DNA of 64,000 nt from JANQTF01 sp036835375 (GTDB lineage Bacteria; Bacteroidota; Bacteroidia; J057), in assembly GCA_036835375.1 (NCBI GenBank), contig DAITMB010000004.1, positions 1-64,000 of the forward strand, written 5' to 3'. The notes below the pieces were generated by a model. That model saw only the letters and a list, made by a program, of their open reading frames with translations. It was not told where the DNA came from and ran no database searches. Every line of letters starts with the position of its first letter. Position 1 is the stretch's first letter. Of this stretch, positions 24,622 through 33,238 are shown piece after piece. The translations under genes were made by a program, and so were the position numbers.

Positions 24622-27600
24622 ATGAGCCAACCGAAATATTGGAGAGGGCTGGAAGAGTGGAAGCAGTCTCCAGATCACCTAGAGCAAGCTAAAAACGAGT
24701 TTCCTACCAGTGTCCCTCTGGAGGACATGCTCTCCGACAAGGCCGAAGAAGCTTTGGGTACCACCGCCAGTCGTCGTGACTTCATGAAGCTCATGGGCTT
24801 TGGAATCACGGCTGCTACCTTGGCTGCTTGTGCCGAAGGTCCAGTGAAAAAGGCTATTCCTTACGTGAATAAGCCCGATGACATCATTCCTGGTGTCCCC
24901 AACTGGTATGCATCTACCACGCCTAGCGGTGTGCCTGTCTTGGTGAAGACCCGTGAGGGTCGCCCCATTAAGTTGGAAGGGAATCCGGATAGCACGCTCA
25001 CCAATGGCGGTCTCGACGCCGTAGGGCAGGCTAGCTTGCTTGACCTGTATGATCAGGACCGCGCGCGCAAGCCTAGAAAAGGTGGTGATTTCGTGGAATG
25101 GGGAGATTTAGATGCGGAGTTGATCTCAACGTTTCAAACACTCGCTGCTGAAGGAGCCACCGTTCGCGTGTTGTCAAGGACTTTGACTAGCCCAAGTAGC
25201 AAGGCCGCCGTGGCTGAATTCTTGGGTACGTTTGGCGAAAATGGCCAACATATCACGTACGAACCTGCGTCCACTTCAGCGATTGCGCAGGCTCACGCGC
25301 TCGACTTCGGGGTGAAGGCTTTTCCTTCGCTGCGGTTTGACCGCGCCAAGATCATCGCTTCTTTTTCCTGTGATTTCCTGGGCTCTTGGGGATCTACAGT
25401 AGAATATCTCAGCCAGTGGGCTTCACATCGCAGCCCAGACGGCGAATGGATGTCCCGGCATTACCAGATCGAATCGATTCTCTCCAACACAGGTGCCAAC
25501 GCAGACATGCGGTTCACAATCAAGCCTTCTCAGGAAGCGCTTGTTTTGGCAAACTTGTACAACAAGGTCGCCAGCAGGGTCGGCCAAGGAGCGCTTCGCA
25601 ATGTCCCCAGCTTCAATCTCGCTGCAAACAGCTTGGATAAATTGGCGGCAGACCTCCTCGCGAACCGTGGAGAGTCACTGGTCGTTTCCGGTACCAACAA
25701 CGTGACCGTTCAGCGCCTGGTCAACGGGCTGAACATGATGCTGGGCAATTACGGCAAGACAGTCGATCTGGATAATCCCAGCATGATTCACCAAGCCGAC
25801 GACGAGGCCCTGGCTTCGCTTGTGGCAGAGCTTCGTGCGGGATCCGTCGATGCATTGATTTTGCTTGACGCAAATCCTGTATATGACACACCCTACGGCG
25901 AGGTATTTGCTAAAGGGTTGAAAGAGGCTAAGTTATCAATCTCCCTCTCCATCAAGGAAGATGAAAGCTCTAAGGCTTGCAGATATCACTTGCCTTCGAG
26001 TCACTTCTTGGAGAGCTGGGGGGATGCCCAGCAGCGTGCCAATATCTATAGCTTGGTTCAGCCTGCCATTCATCCTATTTTCAAGACGAGACAGGCCGAA
26101 GAGAGCCTTCTTCGTTGGTCTGGCAACAATGTCACTTTCCGTGATTATGTAAAGACTCGTTGGGAAGCAACATTGTATCCAGTGGCCGCGGGTACTTTTA
26201 CCTCTTTCCGCAAGTTCTGGGAAGAAACTCTTCGCAAAGGAGTGTTGGAGCTTCCTGCTTCGCCTGCAACCACACCGACCTACAATCCTGAAAGCCTTCA
26301 AGTCGCGGTGGATGCCATCGGAAACGTCGGTGGGGCCGAACTGGAGATTGCTTTCTATCAAAAAGTAGGAACCCGGGATGGCCGCCAAGCCAACAATCCA
26401 TGGATTCAGGAAATGCCCGACCCAGTTTCTAAAATCGTGTGGGACGACTATGTATCGGTGCCCTTCACTTATGCTGAAGAAAACGGATTGGAATTGGGCC
26501 AGATTGTGGATCTCACAGTCAATGGCACGACCTTCTCCTTGCCAGTCTTGGTGCAACCTGGCCAAGCCAACGGCGTGCTGGCAGTGGCGCTGGGTTACGG
26601 CCGTACCGACGCGGGGAGAGTAGCCAAAAAGGTGGGCGGAGTCAACGTCTATCCTTTCGTAGGTACAGAAGGCGGATCGCTACGCTACGCTTCAAACAGC
26701 GTATCCCTGAGCAAAACCACACGCACCTATGAACTGGCGCAGATCCAGACCTACGATTTGCTGTACGATGAAAACCTTGGACGTCGCTTCGCGAAATCTT
26801 GGGGTACAGAATATGAGTTTGACCGGACCTCTGAAATTGTGAAAGAAACCGTTCTCGGCTATTACCAAAGCAAAGACGCGAACAATCCCTATCGGAAGTC
26901 CCTCAAAAAATACGAAGCCAAAAAGGCCCACCTGGTGACGCTGTGGGAATCTCACTTCGAAGATCCCGAAACGTCTAAGATCATTCACTGGGCAATGTCC
27001 ATTGACCTAAACAAGTGCACGGGTTGTGGTGCTTGTGTGGTCGCTTGTCAAGCCGAGAACAATATCCCGGTGGTAGGCAAGAAAGAAGTGCTGACCCGAA
27101 GGGAAATGCACTGGATGCGGATTGATCGCTATTACAGTGGCGACCCTAACATGCCAGACACAGTGGATGCAGTGTTCCAGCCGATGCTTTGCCAGCATTG
27201 CGACAACGCTCCCTGTGAAACTGTGTGCCCGGTATTGGCCACGATTCACTCTACAGAAGGTCTCAACCAGATGACCTATAACCGCTGTGTGGGAACTCGC
27301 TATTGTGCCAACAACTGTCCTTACAAAGTGCGCCGCTTCAATTGGTTCAACTACACCAATGGAAGCCAGTTCACTGATGTTAATCCATCTCAGAGTGAGC
27401 TTGGACGCTTGGTGCTCAATCCAGACGTGACTGTGCGTTTCCGCGGAGTCATGGAAAAATGTACCTTCTGCGTGCAGCGCCTACAGGATAAAAAGCTTCG
27501 TGCGAAGATCAATGGCAATAGCACGTATGCTAAGCCTGATCCAAACGACCGAGGATATACGGCTTGTCAGCAGACTTGCCCTACTGGTGCAATTGTCTTT

Positions 27601-27855
27601 GGTGATCGCAACGATCCCAATTCCGAGATCAACAAACTATGGTATGACCCAGCCTCGAAAGAAAATGAGCGCAAATACCATGTGATTGAGGAAGTAAAGA
27701 CTTTGTCATCTATCGCCTACCTGACTAAGGTCCGGAATCGGACAGGGGAGGAATACGAAGAACGTCAACGCGCATTCAACGCCTACAAGTCAGCGATCTA
27801 CGGCGTCGAAATGGGCGAAGTCCAACCTGCTGCCCAAGAGACAGAAAGCCATTGA
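24622..27855 (+). CDS. actB: Alternative complex III subunit ActB, molybdopterin-fold plus Fe-S protein
   Basis: This 1077-residue fused subunit has a Tat signal (ASRRDFMKLMGFG, residues about 49-62) with a following Cys in AACAEG. A molybdopterin-oxidoreductase-like part spans about 80-720 and is known to lack the cofactor in this complex. A ferredoxin-like part spans about 790-1010 and has four Cys clusters: CTGCGACVVACQAEN, CQHCDNAPCETVCP, CVGTRYCANNCPYKVRRFNW, and CTFCVQRLQDKK with CQQTCPTG. These bind three 4Fe-4S clusters and one 3Fe-4S in studied homologues. The subunit faces the periplasm and conducts electrons between the quinol site and the hemes. It follows actA by 103 bp. Confidence 0.95.
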   Translation: MSQPKYWRGLEEWKQSPDHLEQAKNEFPTSVPLEDMLSDKAEEALGTTASRRDFMKLMGFGITAATLAACAEGPVKKAIPYVNKPDDIIPGVPNWYASTTPSGVPVLVKTREGRPIKLEGNPDSTLTNGGLDAVGQASLLDLYDQDRARKPRKGGDFVEWGDLDAELISTFQTLAAEGATVRVLSRTLTSPSSKAAVAEFLGTFGENGQHITYEPASTSAIAQAHALDFGVKAFPSLRFDRAKIIASFSCDFLGSWGSTVEYLSQWASHRSPDGEWMSRHYQIESILSNTGANADMRFTIKPSQEALVLANLYNKVASRVGQGALRNVPSFNLAANSLDKLAADLLANRGESLVVSGTNNVTVQRLVNGLNMMLGNYGKTVDLDNPSMIHQADDEALASLVAELRAGSVDALILLDANPVYDTPYGEVFAKGLKEAKLSISLSIKEDESSKACRYHLPSSHFLESWGDAQQRANIYSLVQPAIHPIFKTRQAEESLLRWSGNNVTFRDYVKTRWEATLYPVAAGTFTSFRKFWEETLRKGVLELPASPATTPTYNPESLQVAVDAIGNVGGAELEIAFYQKVGTRDGRQANNPWIQEMPDPVSKIVWDDYVSVPFTYAEENGLELGQIVDLTVNGTTFSLPVLVQPGQANGVLAVALGYGRTDAGRVAKKVGGVNVYPFVGTEGGSLRYASNSVSLSKTTRTYELAQIQTYDLLYDENLGRRFAKSWGTEYEFDRTSEIVKETVLGYYQSKDANNPYRKSLKKYEAKKAHLVTLWESHFEDPETSKIIHWAMSIDLNKCTGCGACVVACQAENNIPVVGKKEVLTRREMHWMRIDRYYSGDPNMPDTVDAVFQPMLCQHCDNAPCETVCPVLATIHSTEGLNQMTYNRCVGTRYCANNCPYKVRRFNWFNYTNGSQFTDVNPSQSELGRLVLNPDVTVRFRGVMEKCTFCVQRLQDKKLRAKINGNSTYAKPDPNDRGYTACQQTCPTGAIVFGDRNDPNSEINKLWYDPASKENERKYHVIEEVKTLSSIAYLTKVRNRTGEEYEERQRAFNAYKSAIYGVEMGEVQPAAQETESH

Positions 27856-27925
27856 TTTGGCCTATATCTTCAGACACACAATTCTCACAAGTTTTCACTG
27901 ACGACAAGACTAATTTCCCGCTGAT

Positions 27926-29329
27926 ATGAGCCACGTTAGATCGCCCATTCGCCAGAAGTGGGTCACCAATACAGACAGTTATGGGCAGGTCACGGCAGAT
28001 GTCGTTCGCCCCATTGAGTCGAAGCTGAACTGGCTTTGGCTTGGTGCGACGCTTCTCTCTGGAGCTGTCATGCTCTTCGGGTTTGCCATGATCGGCTGGA
28101 CCATCTACGAAGGGATTGGTACTTGGGGCCTGAATAAGACGGTTGGCTGGGCATTCGATATCACCAACTTCGTGTTTTGGGTCGGTATCGGCCACGCCGG
28201 AACCCTGATTTCTGCGGTTCTCTTGCTATTCAGGCAGGAATGGCGGAACTCCATTAACCGGGCTTCAGAGGCCATGACCATCTTCGCGGTCGTGTGTGCG
28301 GGGATCTTTCCACTGCTCCACATGGGTCGGGTATGGCTGGGGCTTTGGTTTCTACCCTTTCCCAACACGCGTGGATCCCTCTGGGTCAACTTCAACTCTC
28401 CTTTGCTCTGGGACGTGTTTGCCATTTCGACTTACTTCTCGGTCTCGATCGTCTTCTGGTACCTCGGCATGATTCCAGATTTTGGAACGATCCGCGACCG
28501 GTTTGCGATGAAAGGCAAAAAAGCGATTTCCAGAATCTATGGTGTTCTGAGCTTTGGATGGGAGGGCTCCGGAAGAAATTGGTCCCGCTACGAGACCATC
28601 TCTTTGATTCTTTCTGGCTTGGCCACGCCACTGGTACTATCGGTCCACACGATCGTATCCATGGACTTTGCTACCTCGGTGATTCCCGGTTGGCACACCA
28701 CTATCTTCCCTCCATACTTCGTTGCTGGAGCTATTTTTTCTGGATTTGGGATGGTGCAGACCTTGATGATCGTCACAAGGAAGGTCTATAAGCTGGAGAA
28801 CTACATCACGATGGACCACATGGAGTCGATCGCGAAAATCGTCTTGGCAACCGGATCGCTCGTGGGATTGGCTTACATGACAGAATTTTTCACTGCTTGG
28901 TACTCGGGGTCACTTTGGGAGCGCTATGTGTTTATTAACCGCGCTTTTGGACCGCTCGGATGGTCATATTGGATCATGTTTAGCTGCAATGTGATTACAC
29001 CTCAGCTCTTCTGGTTCAAGAAAATCAGAACGAGCATGGTGCTCACCTTCATCATCTCCATCTTCGTGAACATCGGGATGTGGTTTGAGCGCTTTGTGAT
29101 CATTGTGACTTCGCTTCACCAAGACTTTTTGCCATCCAGCTGGACAATGTACAGCCCCACTTTTGTGGAGTTTGGCATCTTGATTGGATCTTTTGGATTG
29201 TTTTTCTTCTTGTTTTTCCTCTTTTCCAAGTTTGCGCCGGTGGTGAACATGTTCGAGGTGAAAACCTTGATCCATCATCCCAAGAAGCCCGAGCATTTGG
29301 AAGTGAAGAGCCAGCCCGTAACGGTATAA
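27926..29329 (+). CDS. actC: Alternative complex III subunit ActC (NrfD-like)
   Basis: This 467-residue integral membrane protein has about ten helices and is of the NrfD/PsrC family. It is a quinol-binding subunit of alternative complex III. Recognisable parts are IEGIGTWGLNKTVGWAFDI-like GIGTWGLNKTVGWAFDITNF, VFWVGIGHAGTLISAVLLL, RSSEAMTIFAV-like ASEAMTIFAVVCAGIFPLLH, MGRVWLGLWFLPFPNTRG, and GWHTTIFPPYFVAGAIFSGF. It follows actB by 70 bp and abuts actD. Its close relative ActF is encoded three genes on. The cellular place is the inner membrane. Confidence 0.95.
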   Translation: MSHVRSPIRQKWVTNTDSYGQVTADVVRPIESKLNWLWLGATLLSGAVMLFGFAMIGWTIYEGIGTWGLNKTVGWAFDITNFVFWVGIGHAGTLISAVLLLFRQEWRNSINRASEAMTIFAVVCAGIFPLLHMGRVWLGLWFLPFPNTRGSLWVNFNSPLLWDVFAISTYFSVSIVFWYLGMIPDFGTIRDRFAMKGKKAISRIYGVLSFGWEGSGRNWSRYETISLILSGLATPLVLSVHTIVSMDFATSVIPGWHTTIFPPYFVAGAIFSGFGMVQTLMIVTRKVYKLENYITMDHMESIAKIVLATGSLVGLAYMTEFFTAWYSGSLWERYVFINRAFGPLGWSYWIMFSCNVITPQLFWFKKIRTSMVLTFIISIFVNIGMWFERFVIIVTSLHQDFLPSSWTMYSPTFVEFGILIGSFGLFFFLFFLFSKFAPVVNMFEVKTLIHHPKKPEHLEVKSQPVTV

Positions 29330-29366
29330 GTTGTCCACCTTTTTTGACCTGAATTCTTCCTGGAAT

Positions 29367-29888
29367 ATGAAACGAAACCTGCTTATCGGAAAATACTGGG
29401 ACCCAGATAAGGTGATGGCAGCCCTGGACAAGCTGACGGGCCAAGGCGTGAATATCTTCGACGTGTTTTCACCCTTTCCAATTCACGGCATCGAACCTTA
29501 TCTCAACGCCAAGCGGACCCGCCTCACCGTGGCCTCCTTTATCTATGGCGTGACGGGCTTCCTCACCGCTGTGACGATGATGAGTTTGATCTACGGCGTG
29601 GTGTGGCCCATGAATATCGGGGGAAAGCCTGCATTGGCTTTCCCAAGCTTTGTGCCTATCACCTTTGAGATGACAGTCCTTTTTGCTGCTCATGGCATTG
29701 TACTGACCTTTTTCATCGTAGGCAATTACTGGCCGGGTAAGCGTGCCCAGCTACTGGACATTCGCCAGACGGATGATGTGTTCATCGTGGCAATTGACAA
29801 AGCCAAAATCCAAGATGAATCAGCTATTCGTGCTGTGTTCGAGGAGACCGGTGCTTACGACATTTTAGAAACTGAATACGAGAGATGA
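29367..29888 (+). CDS. actD: Alternative complex III subunit ActD (DUF3341)
   Basis: The ATG start MKRNLLIGKYWDPDKVMAAL is preferred over the upstream TTG at 29331, and gives 173 residues. There is a cytoplasmic N-terminal domain with VNIFDVFSPFPIHGIEPYL, followed by two helices (TVASFIYGVTGFLTAVTMMS and FEMTVLFAAHGIVLTFFIVG) and a soluble tail ending in EETGAYDILETEYER. That is the full DUF3341 architecture. It is a structural subunit holding ActC and ActF. The stop overlaps the actE start in ATGA, showing translational coupling. Confidence 0.93.
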   Translation: MKRNLLIGKYWDPDKVMAALDKLTGQGVNIFDVFSPFPIHGIEPYLNAKRTRLTVASFIYGVTGFLTAVTMMSLIYGVVWPMNIGGKPALAFPSFVPITFEMTVLFAAHGIVLTFFIVGNYWPGKRAQLLDIRQTDDVFIVAIDKAKIQDESAIRAVFEETGAYDILETEYER

Positions 29889-30637
29889 TGAACCGCAAGA
29901 CCCATATCATTCCGCTCATGGCAGTGGGAGTGCTTGCTCTGAGCTTGACTGGTTGCTACTTCGACAAGTCCAAGCGGAACATCGAGTACTCGCCAAACAT
30001 GTACAACTCCCTTCCCTTGGAGCCCTATTCCCAGACAGTCTATCACGACACCGACATCGGGGGAAATTTCCCTGCCGTGGGCCCTGGAGAAGACAAAGTT
30101 GCTTTTTTCAAGGATGGCCTTTCGGCGCAGCGAGCGCCTGAAGGGACTGTGGCGCGCAAAGAGAGCTGGTATCGCCAAGAGGCATTCGAGGCCTATCCAC
30201 TTCCAAACACGCCAGAAGCCTACGAGCAAGCCTCGACCATGATCTTCTCGCCACTGGACAATCCTACCCTGAATGCGGAAGGCATACAGTGTACTGAGGC
30301 CTCCTTCAACCGTGGCAAGGAGCTTTACGAGCAACTCTGCACTATGTGTCACGGCGCCAATGGTAATGGGCAAGGGTCGCTAGTAACCAAAGGAGCATTG
30401 GCTGGCGTGCCATCTTACTCCGGCCCTCAGTTGGCAGGATTATCTGTCGGCAAAATGTATCACTCCATCACCTACGGCAAAAATCTGATGGGCTCCTATG
30501 CTTCGCAAATGAGTCCGCAGCAACGCTGGGAGGTGATATGCTATATTCAGCAGTTTTTTGATGCAGCACCTTCGTCAGACGCAGCATCTGCTGCAACAGA
30601 AACAATTCCTGCACCAGAAACAGCATCTGCCCAGTAG
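29885..30637 (+). CDS. actE: Alternative complex III subunit ActE, monoheme cytochrome c lipoprotein
   Basis: This 250-residue protein has a lipoprotein signal (VLALSLTGC lipobox, Cys24) and one heme site, CTMCH, in a class I cytochrome c domain at about 140-225: FNRGKELYEQLCTMCHGANG, then GSLVTKGALAGVPSY, with a Met in KNLMGSYASQMSPQQRWEVI as the likely sixth ligand. The last 25 residues are Ala/Ser/Glu/Pro-rich. It is the periplasmic lipid-anchored electron exit of the complex. The start overlaps actD by 4 bp. Confidence 0.94.
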   Translation: MMNRKTHIIPLMAVGVLALSLTGCYFDKSKRNIEYSPNMYNSLPLEPYSQTVYHDTDIGGNFPAVGPGEDKVAFFKDGLSAQRAPEGTVARKESWYRQEAFEAYPLPNTPEAYEQASTMIFSPLDNPTLNAEGIQCTEASFNRGKELYEQLCTMCHGANGNGQGSLVTKGALAGVPSYSGPQLAGLSVGKMYHSITYGKNLMGSYASQMSPQQRWEVICYIQQFFDAAPSSDAASAATETIPAPETASAQ

Positions 30638-30678
30638 GCGACTTTCCCTTGGGACTCACCTTTTATCATTGAGATATT

Positions 30679-32040
30679 TTGGCACACGCACATCACTATA
30701 CCACCGAGCAATTGACCGAACGATTTCAGTTTCTGGCTAAATACCGGACTGTGATTTTCGGTCTGATTGGGGTGGGGTTGGTCCTTGTTTTGGCAGGCTG
30801 GCTCTTCACCTCTTCCGGCGACACACATGCTGCAGACCATGCAGTGTTGGAGTCTGCCCCTTCTTCCATTCAGCCCGTTTCGGACACGCACGGGGAGGAT
30901 GATCACGGACATGGGCACCATGTCCCCACGATCGGCACTCGGATGTTGACAGGGACCCTCATTTCGGTGTTGTTTTTCTTCACCATTTCGATGGGCGCGC
31001 TGTTTTTTCTTGCGGTGCTTCAGATCGGTAATGGAGGCTGGCAAACGGCTATCCGCCGTGTGCCCGAAGCCATGAGCATTTTTGTTCCTGTGGCGGGCGT
31101 GACCTTTCTCATTCTCCTTTTTTTCCTGGGAGATTTGTACGAGTGGGCCATTTTGCCTGCAGGGGTAGATGAGCTGATCGACAAAAAGCGTGGATGGCTC
31201 AATGAAACGGGTTTCTGGGTACGGACGATGATCTACTTCTTGGTGTGGATCGGTGCTGCACTGTGGCTGCGCAGGGTCTCCATTGCGCAAGATTCAGCGC
31301 CAACGGTAGAAGCTGGAGTGCCTTTTTTCAGAAAGAGCACTGGCATTGCGGCTGGATTTGTGGTGTTTTTCGCCTTTTCTTATAGCCTGTTCTCCTTTGA
31401 CTGGATCAAGTCGCTGGAGCCTCACTGGTTCAGCACCATCTTCGGTGTGTATGTATTCGCAGGATCATTCGGTTCTGCCATGTTTACTCTTGGATTGCTG
31501 CTGACCTTCCTCAAGCGCCAAGGCTATATGTCTTATGTTAATGATTCGCACATTCATGATGTGTATAAGTTCGCTTTCGGCTTCACGGTATTCTGGGCAT
31601 ACATTTGGGTGTCTCAGTACTTGCTGATTTGGTACGCAAACATTCCGGAGGAAGGCATCTACTACGTGAAGCGCTATGTAGTCGGTGCGCCCGAGTATGT
31701 GGGAGGTCCCTTCAATGTGATCTGGATTGTGAACCTGCTTCTTTGTTTTGTCGCTCCTTTCTTCGGTCTGATGACCAGAAACAGCAAGCGCATGGCAAGG
31801 GTGTATGTGCCTGTGTCAGTCGTGGCACTCACGGGGCATTACCTCGACCTCTTTCAGATGATTACGCCTGGCGCCATGGGCAAATACTGGAATTTCGGAC
31901 TGATCGAAATCGGCTTTTTCTTAATGTTCGCAGGGATTTTCCTCTTCGTGGTGTTCACAGCATTGACACGAGCCAACTTGGTTCCGCTCAAGCATCCATA
32001 CCTGGAAGAAAGCTTGCATCATACCACTGGCGCAGTGTAG
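30679..32040 (+). CDS. actF: Alternative complex III subunit ActF (TTG start)
   Basis: This 453-residue membrane protein is related to ActC/NrfD, with about ten helices. The frame opens at a TTG (MAHAHHYTTEQLTERFQFLA); the codon before in frame is preceded by a stop at 30670, so no ATG upstream is possible and the His-rich start argues for TTG. A His/Asp-rich periplasmic loop, DTHGEDDHGHGHHVP, lies near residue 75. Conserved blocks are IRRVPEAMSIFVPV, HIHDVYKFAFGFTVFWAYIW, SQYLLIWYANIPEEG and ALTGHYLDLFQMITPGAMGK. It builds the second membrane module of alternative complex III. It is followed after 91 bp by coxB. Confidence 0.93.
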   Translation: MAHAHHYTTEQLTERFQFLAKYRTVIFGLIGVGLVLVLAGWLFTSSGDTHAADHAVLESAPSSIQPVSDTHGEDDHGHGHHVPTIGTRMLTGTLISVLFFFTISMGALFFLAVLQIGNGGWQTAIRRVPEAMSIFVPVAGVTFLILLFFLGDLYEWAILPAGVDELIDKKRGWLNETGFWVRTMIYFLVWIGAALWLRRVSIAQDSAPTVEAGVPFFRKSTGIAAGFVVFFAFSYSLFSFDWIKSLEPHWFSTIFGVYVFAGSFGSAMFTLGLLLTFLKRQGYMSYVNDSHIHDVYKFAFGFTVFWAYIWVSQYLLIWYANIPEEGIYYVKRYVVGAPEYVGGPFNVIWIVNLLLCFVAPFFGLMTRNSKRMARVYVPVSVVALTGHYLDLFQMITPGAMGKYWNFGLIEIGFFLMFAGIFLFVVFTALTRANLVPLKHPYLEESLHHTTGAV

Positions 32041-32131
32041 GTTTTTCTCAATAATTTTTGCATAGAAAAAAAACAATACGTTTTAGGCGGAGTTTTTTGA
32101 TGACGATTCCTAAGGCGATTTATCTGACAAT

Positions 32132-33199
32132 ATGGACTTCCAACTCTTATTTACCTCTATTCAAGTTTTGTTAGCTCTCATCCTTGTGATGGTCGCACTC
32201 AACTTGTATTTGGTTTTCCGACTGAAGGAAATTGATCCATTCGCAAAATGGAATCCGAATCTCCTCAATGGAGGCGGAATGCTCATGTTTTATGTGGTCG
32301 GCATCGCGGCGGCTACTTGGTCTTCTATCGCGGTGTATGATGAGTTGATGCTGGTAACTAACGCTGCATCGGAGCACGGCAAGGAAATTGACCGCATATT
32401 TTGGAACACAATGGTGGTAACCATCTTGGTTGTTGTCATCACGAATTTTCTTCTCTTCTACTACTCTTGGAAATACCAAGCCAAGCCGGGCCGCAAAGCG
32501 CTTTTCTATCCTCACAATGGCAGGTTGGAATTGGTTTGGACGGTGATCCCTGCTTTGGTATTGACGGTGTTGGTATTTGATGGTGTGGGCGTATGGCATG
32601 ATATCATGAGGCCTGCTCCTGAAAACGCCATCCAAGTGGAAGTGAATGGAAAGCAATTTGCCTGGACATTCCGCTACCAAGGGTTTGATAATGAGTTTGG
32701 TCAATCCAATGTTACCTACATCGACGAAGGTAAAGGAAACGAACTTGGGATTAATCTTGATGACAAACGCGGCTACGATGACTTGGTCACCAGAGAGCTT
32801 CACTTTCCAGTGGGCGTACCTGTGAATCTAAACATCCGTACGCGCGATGTGCTTCACAGCGCTACTTTGCCCCACTTTCGGGTAAAGATGGATGCTGTGG
32901 CAGGAATTACGACCAATTTCCATTTCACGCCGACCATTACGACGGCAGAGATGAGAGAGAAAATGGGAGATTCTACTTTTAACTTCCAGATGAGTTGCCA
33001 GCAGATTTGTGGTGGTGGCCATTGGAATATGGGCGCAAAAGTGGTAGTAGAGACAATGGAAGAGTATCAAACTTGGATCGCTCAGCAGCGCACGTTTCTC
33101 GCCACTTATAAAGAGCTTAACCCGGATTTTGTAGCTCCCAAAAATCTAGCCTCTACGAAAGAGGAAGGCTTGCAGGAGATTGCAGATGCCAAGAACTAG
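32132..33199 (+). CDS. coxB: Cytochrome c oxidase subunit II
   Basis: This 355-residue protein has four predicted helices near 7-29, 48-70, 91-113 and 132-153, then a periplasmic cupredoxin domain. The CuA ligands are present: His242 in RDVLHSATLPHFRVKMDA, and Cys289, Cys293, His297 and Met300 in CQQICGGGHWNM. The acidic residue that usually follows the first Cys region is Gln here, as common in Bacteroidota. It receives electrons from cytochrome c or directly from alternative complex III and hands them to heme a of subunit I. It carries no fused cytochrome c domain, so ActE or ActA probably acts as the donor. Confidence 0.96.
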   Translation: MDFQLLFTSIQVLLALILVMVALNLYLVFRLKEIDPFAKWNPNLLNGGGMLMFYVVGIAAATWSSIAVYDELMLVTNAASEHGKEIDRIFWNTMVVTILVVVITNFLLFYYSWKYQAKPGRKALFYPHNGRLELVWTVIPALVLTVLVFDGVGVWHDIMRPAPENAIQVEVNGKQFAWTFRYQGFDNEFGQSNVTYIDEGKGNELGINLDDKRGYDDLVTRELHFPVGVPVNLNIRTRDVLHSATLPHFRVKMDAVAGITTNFHFTPTITTAEMREKMGDSTFNFQMSCQQICGGGHWNMGAKVVVETMEEYQTWIAQQRTFLATYKELNPDFVAPKNLASTKEEGLQEIADAKN

Positions 33200-33238
33200 T
33201 TTTTTCAAATCGGAAAATAAATCAAGGTCTTACGAGAT

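Noticed and set aside
25936..26565. 209-codon minus-strand open frame
   Set aside because: Antisense to actB within its molybdopterin-like domain; composition is of a shadow frame.
30547..31290. 247-codon minus-strand open frame
   Set aside because: It lies opposite actF and the end of actE, whose frames are certain; its protein is Arg/His/Gln-rich without any pattern. Shadow of a membrane-protein gene.
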